DNA from: Cryptomeria japonica
Lineage: Eukaryota; Streptophyta; Pinopsida; Cupressales; Cupressaceae
Assembly (NCBI RefSeq): GCF_030272615.1
Contig: NC_081405.1
Location: forward strand, 611,317,065-611,381,064
Reading direction: 5' to 3'
DNA length: 64,000 bases
Shown here piece after piece: positions 45,395 to 57,337 of the stretch. Both the position numbers and the translations under genes were made by a program. The stretch's first letter is position 1, and the number at the start of each line of letters is the position of its first letter. The notes below the pieces were generated by a model, which searched no databases, had not been told where the DNA came from, and saw only the letters and a program-made list of their open reading frames with translations.

Positions 45395-46612
45395 TGTAGT
45401 GTCATAAAATTGTGTCTCCTACAATTTTAACCATATTTTAGGTCCTCACCTCGGTGACAGCATCTTCTTCCCCACCCAATACCTACTTTTGCATTTTCAC
45501 CCTTGACCCCTTCATGTTTGAGCTGTGAGATAGACTCAGGACCCTGTTCAAGCCCCAAGATAGGGCAGGACAGGGACGTGGCACCCCTGTCCCCCCTAGG
45601 AAAATGGTGTGGTGCCCCTGTCCCCCTTGAATAGGGGCATGGCACCCCTGTCCCACCCTCTTAGGGTGGCCCCAAGATAGGTCCCCCCCAGACCCATTTG
45701 CACTTCAGGATCCTAAATTTCCCCGATGTTGGCCTTTTATGAGATGAATTAATCTTCAAGAGGCATGTATAAAAGGGAGTTGGTTTTCTCATTTACATGA
45801 GGAGGAATGGGAGGTGAATTTCAAGCGAAGGGATCATAAGAAATCTTAGGCAAATATATACATCATCAACCATTCAAGCATTCAATTCTTCTTCACTCAT
45901 CCATTGGAGCAATATTTCAATATTTATTTGCAAGCATGTATGTGTGTTAGGGTTTTGTCATGTTACATACCATTCCATGCAACACTTGTGATTGCATTCA
46001 AGAAGAAAAACAATCATCATCAATAAGTTGTAGATCTACAAGGTATACATTTCCATTGTTTACATTCAAGCATTTGCAATTACTTTTTTTCAAGGTTGGT
46101 TCCTCAACTAGGGTTTGATTGAGGCAAATCCCTATCCACAACCCCACTTTCTTCTTTTTTGTGTGTGTAGGTTGCAGGTGCACAGTTGTAATTGTAGGTT
46201 TGGGCTTCATTTGCAAAGATGAAAGAACCCTTTTCATTTCACGGATTTTGTGGAGGACCATGTACATTCCCGCCACGGTCCCGATGACTTTTCTCCAAAT
46301 TTATAGGGCAGATCCGTATCAGTCTAATTAGCTTAGATCTGAAGTTACAGCACAATCCTGAACTAGTAGATCTTCATTTTCTCTCTTTTCCACATAGTCA
46401 ACAAGTCAACTTTCTCATTTACAAAAGAGGGAAAATCATACTTCAAGCTTTGCAATCCACTTAGTATTCAGATCCTTGTTTCCCTTGGATTTGGATCTAG
46501 TGGATTCAACCCCTCTTTTGAATGTAAAGTTCTCCCAAGTGAAAATTATCCTAGTGGCTTCCTTTCTCTCTCCTAGGTGGGGAGTCACTAGGATTCAATT
46601 TTCCACTTTACA
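45395..46612 (+). repeat. Element I 5' LTR
   Basis: 1218 bp. Near-identical to 50767-51932 apart from about 50 bases of extra C/G-rich repeat (ggcacccctgtcccccct-like phrases, 45570-45660) that the 3' copy lacks. A primer-site-like ttggtgaacttgatgtc follows at 46615; the equivalent in Element O is ttggtaaacctaatttc. I cannot name the tRNA. Confidence 0.92.
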
Positions 46613-47301
46613 TTTTGGTGAACTTGATGTCATACATCTTAATTCTTATTTCTCATTATTAGATCTGAATAATTGCAATTTGAATTTCAAATTTTCATTT
46701 CCAAGTTTAATCTTTTTGCAAATTTTAGAGGTTAATTGCATAAAAACCCTAATTTTTCATTTTTAGGAAATTGAGCTTATGAAGTGTAAAGTTTTAAATA
46801 GTTGTTTCAGATCTGATTTCTATTTCAAAATTTCAATTCAAATCTATCTCTTTATTCTAAAAATTTAGTGGTTAAATCAGAAAACCCTAATTTTTAAAAT
46901 CTTTCTATTTTTGACCTTTGACTACAAATTTGACTGATCTAGACATCTCCAGATCATATTTTTTGTTGGATTCCACATTAAAATCATAATTTCTATCATC
47001 CCTAAAAATTTTGAAAAAATTTGGTTGGACCGTGTGCACTTCCACAACGGTCCTCAACTTTTTTTGCGAAATTTTAGGAGACAGAATTGACTGTATTTTT
47101 CTACTTAAATCCAAAAAATTGGCATACTTTATCAATTTTAACACCCTCTAAGGTCGAATACAAATTCAAATTCAAATTTTAAAATTTAAATTTCAAATCT
47201 GCAATTCAAATTCCATTTTTCCCTCCTTTATTCAATTTTCTATGCATGTATGGGGTGAACATTATGGCTAAATGTCATATGACTTTCTTATTTGATCATA
47301 A

Positions 47302-48520
47302 GTGCATATGGAGTTCCTATCTTATTTTGCTAATTCAATTTTGAGTTACATTAAATATATTCATGATTTTTCCTTTCATGCATATGATGATAATTTAGTT
47401 CTCCTTTTCGTTCATAGCTATGATTTACCCTTTCCCAAAATTGATCTCATTAATAAGGGCACATTCGTGCAAAAAGGGAATGTGGACACTTTTTTCAAAG
47501 ATCTCCCTCATAAGGATGAATCTTTGGAGAATTGTGTTCCTTCTTCTCCTAAAACGTACCTCCCTCATAAGGATTATTTGGTGCAAGAGGATGATATTAT
47601 GGCTACTTATCCTATTGATACCATACATTCTTTTCATGATCTTCCCTCTAAAGATGAAGCAATAATTACATATGATAGTCCTTTTTCTAATGAGTGTCTT
47701 GAACATAAAGATACCTTAGAACAAGAGGATGATATTATTTCTCATCATAATGCTCTCTCTCCCAAAAATCAAGAGCCTAACAAAAATCAAATCCATTCCA
47801 TTCATGTTCCTATGAAACCAAAAATTCTTCCTGATTATCATATTGTGCCTTACACATATACTAATGAGGTAATTGACGAGAACATAAGTGAAGTATCATA
47901 TGCTTTCTTAGTTACTACAATCCTCTCTTCAATTCACTCAAATACCCCATCTCCTACCAAAGAAGTTCCTAAAGAAGAACTCTTAGAGAATGATTGGGGC
48001 TCCTTAGATTTCACTCCTACCTTTTCTAGAAAGTCTAAGATGCCTGAATTTCACATTCCCAATTTTTCTCTTAAAACAAATCTTGAAGTTGATTGGGCCT
48101 CTTTAAAATTCAATACAATTCCCCCTAAGAGTGAACCTTCTTTTTAACATACATGCAATGGAAAAATGTTTGAATGTGAGCGACAAAGCCATGAGAAATC
48201 ACACATTCCATTGTCCACATCTTCTTCTCCATTGTCTTGTAAATCCACACCTTCTCATTCTAATTTTGAGTTACAACAAGAGAATGTGTTGATCAATCTT
48301 CTAAATTCTAAATTCATATCTCCTCTTTGTTCTAAATGAAGAAGAAAACATAAAAAACATTATCAATCTTCTTCTTTTTGTAAATATCATCAAAACCATG
48401 GCCATTCTACTAATGAGTGTCAATCTTTGAAAACACAAATACAACATTACATTGATTCAGGCATTTTAAAAATAACATTTGACAATGGATGGCATATTCA
48501 TCATGATCATTTCAAATGAC
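47302..48520 (+). pseudogene. Element I gag-like protein with LPHKD repeats
   Basis: Open from 47302 (first ATG 47308) to 48147, about 280 residues, then continuing past a stop to a Cys/His motif FCKYHQNHGHSTNECQSLK (48376-48430), which resembles the nucleocapsid-side motif of some plant Gypsy gags. The middle has an imperfect peptide repeat: LPHKDYLVQEDDI, LPSKDEAII, LEHKDTLEQEDDI. No known enzyme domain. Element O has the same repeat (LPHKRTLVKEDDI, THEDTLEKKDNI), so it is a shared family feature. A structural protein is the best guess. Confidence 0.6.
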
Positions 48521-48728
48521 ATTCAAATTCCTATTATGTTTCTCCTCACTATGTGACATAGTTAGCCTACATATTGGGGGCTCTTTATCATTTGTGGTGG
48601 TACGATTTTAGGTGCAATCATACTTACTAAGCAACATAATAGCCTATTTATTCTAGCCTCTATGCTTGGGGGGAAATAATATTCCTTTTCCTCTTTCTAA
48701 GGTTTCACTATTTTCTTTATGGAGTGCA

Positions 48729-49290
48729 TTATTCATAAACTTGATGTCATTTCTTGCATGGATTTTTCCTTCATGCGAGCGCATGTCTGTTCTATGCTTA
48801 GGATATTTTCCTTGCTTGAAATGGTACATCTATTATGAACAATATCTCCTTAGAAAACCTTTTTGAACCTTCTTCTTCTTTCTCTCTCTTTTCTAATTAC
48901 CTCATCTATTTAATTATTCATAAACTTGATGTCCTTTGTTGCATGGAGTATTCCTTCATGTAAGTGCATGTCTATTCCATGAGTGGGATCTTCTCCTTTC
49001 TTTAAATGGTATATCAATTATTAATAATCTCTATTTAGAGGACTTTTGTGAACCTCCTTATTCTTCTTTCTCTCTCCTTGAAAATTACCTCTTCTATTGT
49101 GTTATTCATAACTTGATGTCCTTTCTTGAATGGAGTTATCCTTCATGAAAGCGCATGTTTGTTCCTTTGTTAGAATGTATTCCTTTCTTGAAATGGTATT
49201 ATCCTACTCTTGGGGTGAAATGATATCTCTCCCTCTCTCTTTCTCTAAGGATCCACCTTTCCCTATTGTGTGGATGGTGTGAGATTTATT
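48729..49290 (+). repeat. Tandem repeat of about 186 bp in Element I
   Basis: The phrase ttattcata.acttgatgtc begins at 48729, 48914 and 49102, spacing 185 and 188. Each unit also has tttc.tgcatgga, cttcatg..agcgcatgt and a cttgaaatggta-like phrase. Non-coding. Confidence 0.75.
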
Positions 49291-49819
49291 ACTTGACTGT
49301 GAAATTATTGGTTGTTTGCTCAAGGATTCTCTCTTATACAAGAGGTGTCAATCCTTGACTACAACCTCTTTTCACACTGGGTAATGTACATCTATGATAA
49401 ACTCACCCATCCCTCTCAGGGCTAAACCTGAGTCATCCTCCATTGAGAATCCCTCTCACTAAGGAATAGGAGGAAGGATTGCATTCTTGTTCTCTTCTTT
49501 TCTCTATTCTAGAAGATGTTATATTTGTCTAAGACAACTCCTCTTGGGGGTAGATGTCTTTTGAACAAATATCTCTTCTCCTCCAAGGATCACCTTTACA
49601 CTTACATCAAGATATCTCTTTTCAACTATCTTATCCTTGCTTGAAGAGTATTCCCTCTCTTGTTTGGATTTATGACTTTGTTGCATAACAGATATCTTCT
49701 TTGTGTTGAGGGTAGGTATCCTTGGTCTACTTTCTTTAAGATATCAACATCAACCTATGTTGACATCTTAAGGGGAGGCATCCACACTGCTCGTTTGTAC
49801 TATACTTCTCTCATACATT

Positions 49820-50085
49820 GCACAGTGGGAAATTCTTGGAACCAAAGGGCGACCTCTTAGAGAAAGGTGTCATCACTTTTCTTGTACAATGAGACATTAT
49901 TGGAACCAGATGGAATCCTCTTAGAGAAATATGTCATCACTATCTATAGTGGGTAATTCTTAGAACCAAAGCATGGTCTCTTAGAGAGATGATGCCACTT
50001 TTCTTTTATGTGGGGTGATTATTCTCGAAACCAGAACACGGTATCTTAGAGAGGGATGTCACACCTTTCTTGACACTTTTATACA
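49820..50085 (+). repeat. Degenerate tandem repeat of about 65 bp in Element I
   Basis: Four units share the phrase (gg)aaccaaag...ctcttagagag..gatgtcatcacttttctt. Units are visible near 49820, 49890, 49950 and 50015. No coding signal. Confidence 0.7.
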
Positions 50086-50766
50086 GGTTGTAGCATACTC
50101 AGGCATAGACACTTATGAGTCACTTCAAACCTCACTTGCACACATATGTGCTTAAGGTTGGGTGGAACTAACGGATTTCCCACTCTCCTCCCTTACATGG
50201 ATCACCTAGACAGGCTCTAGGGGTGAGACTTTCCATGTCCTTCTCTCCATAGATCACCTAGTTTTAGGGGCAAGACATCCATGGTTTCTTTCTTCTTCGT
50301 CTTTCTTCTCATGGATCACTAAAGTGTGTATTCATGTCCTCTCTCTTCTTCCTCTCATGAACTCATAGTTTTTCTATTGATGGTTCATGGATGATATCAT
50401 CTTTTCTCTTTTATGTGATCATTTGTGTTTATGTGGTGGCATGGGTCTTTGTGTCCTGATTAGTTGTTGAGATATCTGAGTATCAAGGTCTCTTCAGCTA
50501 GTTGGTTTGTCGTCTTGTTTCTTGTCTTTTTGTGTGTCCTTTGTGCTTTGTTTTTTGTTTTGTGTGCCTTGTTCCTTTTATTTGTGTGCTCTTGCATATG
50601 TTTGAGTGATTTAAGATCCTAAGATTGGGGGCTTGGTTCCTTGAGATTAGTGACATCTTATACTCCTTGTGATCTTTCTCTGCCTCTCTCATCTTCATAT
50701 CTCTCTTTCTTCTACTTTATCGGCAATAGTGGCATAAACCATACTCCCACTAAAGTGGGGGCTAAA

Positions 50767-51932
50767 TGTAGTGTCATAAAATTATGCCTCTTGCAATTTT
50801 AACCATATTTTAGGTCCTCAACTTGATGACAGCATATTCTTCCCCAACCAAGACCTAAATCTGCATTTTCACCCTTGACCCCTTCATTTTTGAGCCCTGA
50901 GATAGCCTCAGAACCCTATCTGGGCCCCAAGATAGGGAAGGAAAGGGGTATGGCACCCTTATCCCACCCTCTTAGGGTGGCTCCAAGATAGGTCCCCCCG
51001 GCCCCATTTGCACTTTGAGATCCTAAATCTCCCCGATGTTGGCCTTTTATGAGATGAATTAATCTTTAAGAGGCATGTATAAAAGGGAGTTGGTTTTCTC
51101 ATTTGTATGAGGAGAAATGGGAGGCAAATTTCAAGCGAAGGGATCATAAGCAAGCATAGGAAAAGATATACATCATCAAGCATTCAAGCATTCAAGTCTT
51201 CTTCATTCATCCATTGGAGCAATATTTCAATATTCGTTTGCAAGCATGTATGTGTGTTAGGGTTTTGTCATGTTGCATTCCATTCCATGCAATACTTATG
51301 ATTACATTCAAGAAGAAAATCAATCATCATCAATAAGTTGCAGATCTACAAGGTATACATGTCCATTGTTTGCATTCAAGCATTTGTAATTACTTTCTTC
51401 TAAGGTTGATTCCTCAACCGAGGTTTGATTGAGGCAAACCCCTATTCACAACCCCCCTTTCTTCTCTTTTATGTGTGTAGGTTGCAGGTCCATAGCTATA
51501 ATTGCAAGTTTGGGCTTCATTTGTAGAGACAGAAGAACCCTTTTTGTTTCGCAGATTTTGTGGAGGACCATGTACATTCTCGCCATGGTCCCAACGACTT
51601 TTCTCCAAATTTGTAGGATAGATTTGTATCAATCTAATTAGCTCAGATATAAAGTTACAGTGCGATCCCAAACTAGTAGATCTTCATTTCACTCATTTTC
51701 TCTCTCTTTTCCACATAGTCAACAAGTCAACTTTCTCATTTACAAAAGAGGGCAAATCATACTTCAATCCTTGCTATCCACTTAGTATTCAGATCCTTGT
51801 TTCCCTTGATTTGGATATAGTGGATTCAACCCCTCTTTTGAATGTAAAATTCTCCCAAGTGAAAATCATCCTAGTGGCTTCCTTTCTCTCTCCTAGGTGG
51901 GGAGTCACTAGGATTCAAGTTTCCAATTTACA
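50767..51932 (+). repeat. Element I 3' LTR
   Basis: 1166 bp, the partner of 45395-46612. Preceded by the polypurine tract at about 50751-50766. Its 51421-51880 part also matches the LTR fragment inside LINE-1. Confidence 0.92.
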
Positions 51933-51937
51933 ATTTC

Positions 51938-52464
51938 TATCCTCTGCTACCTAATAGCACAATTTCAATTCAATCCAATTTCATGGTTTATTCTAAAATT
52001 TGGGGTTGACTTAGGAAAACTCCTTTCTACCCAATATTTTCCCCTTCTTTTGTTGTACAAGAATAGGTGGTACACCTATAGAAATAGGCACAAACTAATC
52101 AAGTAGAGATCTACAATCTGCAATTTGTCAAAATAGAAATTAGTGTCAGGTGAGAGACACCCATTGCACCCCAATCCTACAAGAATGTCACTTAGGGCAC
52201 CATACTACCTCCTTTTCTACCTCAAATTTGGAATATGGATCAATTACAACCTCTTCTATCATCTCCTTTTCTGAAATTGTTCTATAAGTTTTCTTTCTCT
52301 ACATGTCGAAAGTTGTCAATTTCATTCTATTTGATCCTAGTTTGTTTGATTCTCATTTATAATTGCATAGTCATTTTGAAGTACACTATAGAAAAGGATA
52401 ATTTCATCCACCTAGTGCTTGAGCCTTCTTGATCTTGGTGATCATCTTCCTTCTAATGTATTGT
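51938..52464 (+). repeat. Element O 5' LTR, second part
   Basis: Matches 56804-57337 (ctacctaa, aggaaaac.cctttctaccca, gatctaca, ctagtgcttg.gccttcttgatc). Continues the LTR that stopped at 45394. Confidence 0.88.
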
Positions 52465-52489
52465 AAGCCATTGGTAAACCTAATTTCCT

Positions 52490-52700
52490 ACATCTTTTTT
52501 TTTCATTTTTTAAAATAAGAGTAAAAAAAAATCTCTTTTTATACATTTTTTTATGTACTTACATTACAAAAAAAAAAAGATTATAAAAAAATTTCTTTCA
52601 ATACATTTTTGTTTATGCATTAGCATTAGTTAAAAAAAAGACATAAAAATTTTCATATTGTTTTATACATTTAGTACATATTTTCATATCCAATTACATT
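52490..52700 (+). repeat. A/T-rich degenerate repeat in the Element O leader
   Basis: Three loose units of about 70 bp, each an A run followed by tttatacattt..t..a.tta.catta. Lies between the primer-site region and the gag-like frame. Confidence 0.5.
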
Positions 52701-52709
52701 AGTTTCAAA

Positions 52710-53186
52710 ATGCATATATTTTATAAATTTGTTTTATTTTACTCTCCTAAGGACCCTCTTATCCATGAAGACATATTTTTTCTACAGAATGATCTCCCTA
52801 TTTGGGATGAACCATTGGAAAATAATATGGATTATTCTCTCCCCCATAAGAGAACCTTGGTGAAAGAGGATGATATTGTCATAGAGGACATTGATATGGT
52901 TAACAATTCCCTTAATAACACTTTACCTTCTATTCATTTCAATGACCTTCCCTCTAGAGATAAAGAATTAATGAGTTATGTTTGTCCCTCTCCTAAATTT
53001 TGTCCTACTCATGAGGATACTTTGGAGAAAAAGGATAATATCCTTGATTTTCTTCCCTCCAAAAATAAAACATTTGAGTTCAACAAAGAACCTAATCAAG
53101 TCAATAACATCCATGTTTTGAGTAGAGCTAAGCCTAATATTATTCTCCAACTTCATCAAGTTGTCCTCCAACCTCAAAAAGACTAG
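52710..53186 (+). pseudogene. Element O gag-like protein
   Basis: About 158 residues resembling the Element I protein: NDLPIWDEPLENN, LPHKRTLVKEDDIV, NDLPSRDKELMSY, THEDTLEKKDNILD. The frame stops at 53186; upstream in-frame stops make the N-terminus uncertain. Function not known beyond family analogy. Confidence 0.55.
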
Positions 53187-53461
53187 TGTTTTTGGTAAAA
53201 GGTGCTCAACAACCATATTCTCATGCAATAGCCCACACATATAACACTCAAAATAAGAAGCAAGATTCAAATTGTCTTCCCTCTTCTCAACCTTTCTTCC
53301 TCCCCCCTCATCCTTCATAACAAGTTGGTAAGGAGTATAATTTTATTGAACAACTTTGTGTTACTCCTACTAAGATATTCCTTTGAGACTTAATTAAACT
53401 TTCACCCACAAACCAAACTATGCTTCAAGATACTTTATGAAAGGCTATTTTTCCTCCTCTT

Positions 53462-54000
53462 GTGGGACCTAATGATGTGGTAGCCTTGTCGGAGTGTGTG
53501 AATACAACTAAAACTAACATTGTGGTCTCCCACAATGAATTGCCTTCTTTAGAAGTTCAAAATAAATATGTTCTCCTCATAATTGTGGTCCTTATTAATA
53601 AAAATACCATTAGAAGAACCTTATTTGATAATGGATCCAATCTTCACGTTTGTAGAATTTATTTATTGCATAAAATTAATGTGGATACATTTCTTATTCA
53701 ACTCGATTCCCTTTCTATTTGTGGCTTTGGTAATATTGCTTGAAAGATAATGGGTACCATAACCTTACCTATCATGATAGGTCTAGTTAATTTACCTACA
53801 CCTATATGTGTCATGCCTAATACCATTACTTATAATCATCTTCTAGGTAGACTTTGGTTTCATGCTATGTAAGTTGTCCCTTCAAGTCTTCATAATAAAG
53901 TCGTGTTCATCTACAATAATATTCTATATATTATTAAAAATAATTATAAATTACAAAGTTTTTTACAATTGGAACATTCTTATATTCCTTCATTGATACA
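53462..54000 (+). pseudogene. Element O retropepsin-like protease region
   Basis: 53462-53743 has VLINKNTIRRTLFDNGSNLH, matching the beta-hairpin plus D-x-G active-site pattern with DNG. Past a stop, TYNHLLGRLWFHAM and VVPSSLHNKVVF (53826-53910) match the region that follows Gypsy proteases (LLGRPW type). No RT follows. It lies between the LPHKD-repeat frame and the knuckle-like relic. Confidence 0.7.
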
Positions 54001-54530
54001 AGTTGATACAACATCTCCTACTTCTCAAGAGAAACTCCTCAAAGATGATTGGTGGCCACTATATTTTACACCGTCTTTTGTGGTAGAATATAAAGTTCAT
54101 AAATTTAACATTGGAGCCTTGAAAGGGCCTAGTTTATCACTTGTTCAATCATATCCTCCTAATATTTCAACTCTTAATCTTGGACACAATTTAGGACATG
54201 TGCAACAAATCATTGAGACTCATGAGAGACATAAATCACACTTTCACTATGGAAGGTTTACATTTTCAGCATCCTCCTTTGTTTACATCCCATCCGTTAT
54301 TCTCTATGTATCTTTGAATTATATGCATCACTTTAACCAAGAAAACATTTTACCTAACCTTCTTCATGCCAAGTTGATTACTTAGCCCAAAAAATAAATA
54401 AATGTAGACAAGATCTTTGGAACCTTCCTTTTTCTATGTATTATCAATATCATGACCACTCTATTAATTAATGTCAATCTTTGCACTATAAAATTAAAAA
54501 CAAAATTGATAATGATACCATTTACGTAAC
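54001..54530 (+). pseudogene. Element O post-protease region with knuckle-like relic
   Basis: KLLKDDWWPLYFTPSFVVEYK aligns with the ELLENDWGSLDFTPTF part of Element I. Near 54440-54500 a relic YQYHDHSIN followed by a stop and CQSLHYKIKNKI aligns with the Cys/His motif of Element I. First cysteine lost, so probably not functional. Confidence 0.5.
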
Positions 54531-56025
54531 AGCTAAAAATGAGTGGTATTTCAATTATGATTTTTTTAATTTAACATTTAAGTTCCTATTATATTGCTCC
54601 ACAATATGTGACATTGTTATCCTATCTCTTGGGTTCTCATCATCATTCATGGTGGTACAATTTTAGGTGCAAACATACTATCTAATAAAAATAATAGTCT
54701 TTGTTATCCTTGTCTTCATACTTAGGGTAAAAGGATAGTGTTTCAATCTCCTATCCTTTATAAGGATCCACTTTCTCATTGTTAAGTGGTATTTGTTTAT
54801 CATGCGATGTCCTTCCTTGAAAAGAATTTTTTATTTTTGTCAATGATTCTCTTTTTTTTCCGAGAGGTGTGTATCCTTGATTAAAACCTCTTTCTTTCTT
54901 GAAAGTTTATGTCTATCATAAAAAAAACCCCTCGAGACCAAAAGTGTGTTATGGGCTTCATCAAGAATCCCTTTACCTAGAAATTGGGAAAGTTTAAATT
55001 CTTGTTCTCCTTCCCCTCAATTGGTTAATGACGTTATTTTTGTTCAAGATCTCTTCTTGGGGCTATATGTCTTTGATAAAATATCTCTTCCTCCTCTTCC
55101 ACATCCTTCAAAAGGATCCCTCTACACTTGTTGCATACGATGTCTCTTTATAATTATCTCTTCCTTTCCTCATAAGAGTTATGTCCTCTTTGGCTTGGAT
55201 TGTATGTACATTGTTTCTTAGAGGGTATCTCCTTGGTGTTAAAGTTGTTTATCTTGGTTTTTATTTTCCTTAAGATGTCAACATAGTAGAATATCCTTCC
55301 ATATTAAGGGGGAGCATATATACGACCTCTTTGTTTCAAATGGTACAAGTTTTCCTAATGAACATCATGCTTTGTTTAATTATCCTTATTCAAATCTTTT
55401 AGGTTGAGTCTAATAGGATAATACAACTTGATAGGGTCATATGACTCTCCTTTGCAACATTTTTAATGGATTTCCTTGGATATAATGCTTTCCTTGGTTA
55501 TCATTGGGATTGGTTGACTATCATAACACAACTTTCTATCCCATAAACACTCTTGGTACCAAAACCCTCTTTTAGGATAAGTTTACTAGTATAATACAAC
55601 TTGCTAACCCATCAACCCTTATTTCTCTCTCTACTAGGAGCGCACAACATAACACACTTTTCTATCATTAGATCATGGTATATTATCATTTTGGTTGGTG
55701 TGCATTATTGTTCTTATTATAATTTCACATGTGCTCTTTCAATAACATGACAATAATGATTTTAATAGTTTCAAGACATTTTGGTTATCAAGGTCTCTTC
55801 AACTAGTCGACTTGGAATCTTGTATTTTAATGCTAACGTTGTTTTTTTGTGTGCATTTGAAGGTTTCTTGTATGGATTGATTGGACCTATTCTTGGGGTA
55901 TTGATCAACCCTCAACATTATCTTGTCCCTAGATTTTTTCTCTCTCAAATGCCTTATCTCTTCACTTCTACTTTATCATGGGTATCACTGTAATATCATA
56001 CTCCAATAAAGTTGAGGCTAAAAAA
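54531..56025 (+). other. Element O 3' interior without coding signal
   Basis: Short frames only (54946-55221, 55781-55993), none with a motif. Phrases such as tatcaaggtctcttcaactagt (55787) match Element I near 50482, so it is the shared non-coding 3' module. Confidence 0.55.
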
Positions 56026-57337
56026 TGTAGTGTTGTAAATTGTACACCATTAATTAGGGTGTCCAATTTCACACTCTCTTATCATTGTGTCTCATTCCTC
56101 TATGCATTTCAGGGCCTTTAATTAATTTAAATTGATATTTTGATTAATATTATGGGTCCCCTCTTAATTAAATCTTGCCAAAATCTTACATGAGCCATTA
56201 TATCATAGATACATCATTCAATTCTTTTATCTCCTCATTTCTCACCTATCTAAGCCCTATTTTAACATGTATGGCATTCTGTACTTCACCCTCAAAACCC
56301 AATTTACATTTAATCTGACCCTCTCCTTGGCATTTTAGACCTTAGGTTTAAATTTGGGCTTGTATTGGATGGAGCAAGGTGCCCAGGAACAAGGTGTCCT
56401 AGGTGCCATGCTCCCCAATGTTTTGGCTCAAATTTAAACCATATAACAGTTAGCATGACTAAGCAAGAAATTTTTTCCTATGTTGGTCTACTCTAATTTT
56501 TGCAGCCTGACATGCTTGATGACATATAAAGGTATCTCTCTCTATATTTCAACTAGAGAAGAGAGAATTTTAGAAAACAATATCTCATGAGAATCTCAAC
56601 ATCAAGATTTCAAGAGTAGATCTAATTAAAAGAGTAGAAAGCTACTTCAAGACTTCTTCAATCATTTTTTTATTTATGATTTCATGATATTTTAATCATT
56701 TTTATCACATCAACACATGGATACATCATCCTAAGATCATTGCATCACCTATTGAACATATAACACTTATATTCAAGAATTTCATTTTTTAGTTCTAGCC
56801 TTTGCTACCTAACAACAAGCTTTCAATTCAAGTTCAATTTAATTCAATTTCATAGTTTATTCCAAAACTAGGGTTTTACTTAGGAAAACCCCTATCTACC
56901 CAACATTTTCCCCCTCTTTTGTTGTGTAGGAACATGTATCACACATACAAAAATGGTTACAGATTAATGAGATGAAGATCTAGAATTTTCAATTTGTCAG
57001 AGTAGAAAGTGTTGAGAGTGGGGAACCCACAACATCCTAATCTCAAGAGTAGTTTTCCTGTGGCACCTCAATCCCTACTTTTTTGATTCAAAATTGGACT
57101 ATGGGTCAGTAAAAGCGTGTTCCATCATCTCTTCTTCTGAAATTGGTCTACTAGTTTTTTGTTTTTTTGTGCATGCAAAAATATGTCAATTTAAATCTAT
57201 TTGGTCCTAGTTCATTTGATTATTGTTTAAAATTTCTTATTCATTTTCAAGTACCCCACAATGAATGACCATTTCATCTAGACCTAGTGCTTGTGCCTTC
57301 TTGATCCTAGAGGTTCATCTTTCTTCCAATGTATGTA
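56026..57337 (+). repeat. Element O 3' LTR
   Basis: 1312 bp, TGTAGTGTTG...ATGTATGTA. Uninterrupted partner of the split 5' LTR; it shows what the insertion site of Element I looked like (tttttagttctagcctttgc). Confidence 0.9.

Larger units (their letters stand above)
45395..51932 (+). mobile_element. Element I: non-autonomous Gypsy-like LTR element nested in O
   Basis: LTRs 45395-46612 and 50767-51932, both TGTAGTGTC...TTACA. Target copies AGTTC (45390-45394) and ATTTC (51933-51937), one mismatch. Polypurine tract TAAAGTGGGGGCTAAA directly before the 3' LTR. The internal 4.15 kb has a gag-like frame and a knuckle-like motif but no protease, RT or integrase that I can see. Its 3' half is made of degenerate tandem repeats. 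Its LTR start, primer site and gag-like protein resemble those of Element O, so it is a relative inserted into a relative. Confidence 0.88.
44637..57337 (+). mobile_element. Element O: LTR retrotransposon lacking RT and integrase, hosting Element I
   Basis: The 5' LTR is 44637-45394 plus 51938-52464 (1285 bp), interrupted by Element I. The 3' LTR is 56026-57337 (1312 bp). Flanks are GGGTA (44632-44636) and GGGAA (57338-57342). A purine-rich aaagttgaggctaaaaa precedes the 3' LTR. The internal region (52465-56025) has a gag-like frame, a retropepsin-like region and a knuckle-like relic, then about 1.5 kb without coding signal. With Element I removed it is about 6.2 kb. The Gypsy-type protease context suggests a Gypsy relative. 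Confidence 0.85.

Noticed and set aside
47302-48147. The 281-residue open frame as a host gene
   Set aside because: It sits between two LTRs of Element I, has a relative inside Element O and is followed by a retroelement-type Cys/His motif.
49820-50085. CRISPR-like array
   Set aside because: Repeats are degenerate, spacers are not distinct and the DNA is a plant retroelement; it is an ordinary tandem repeat.
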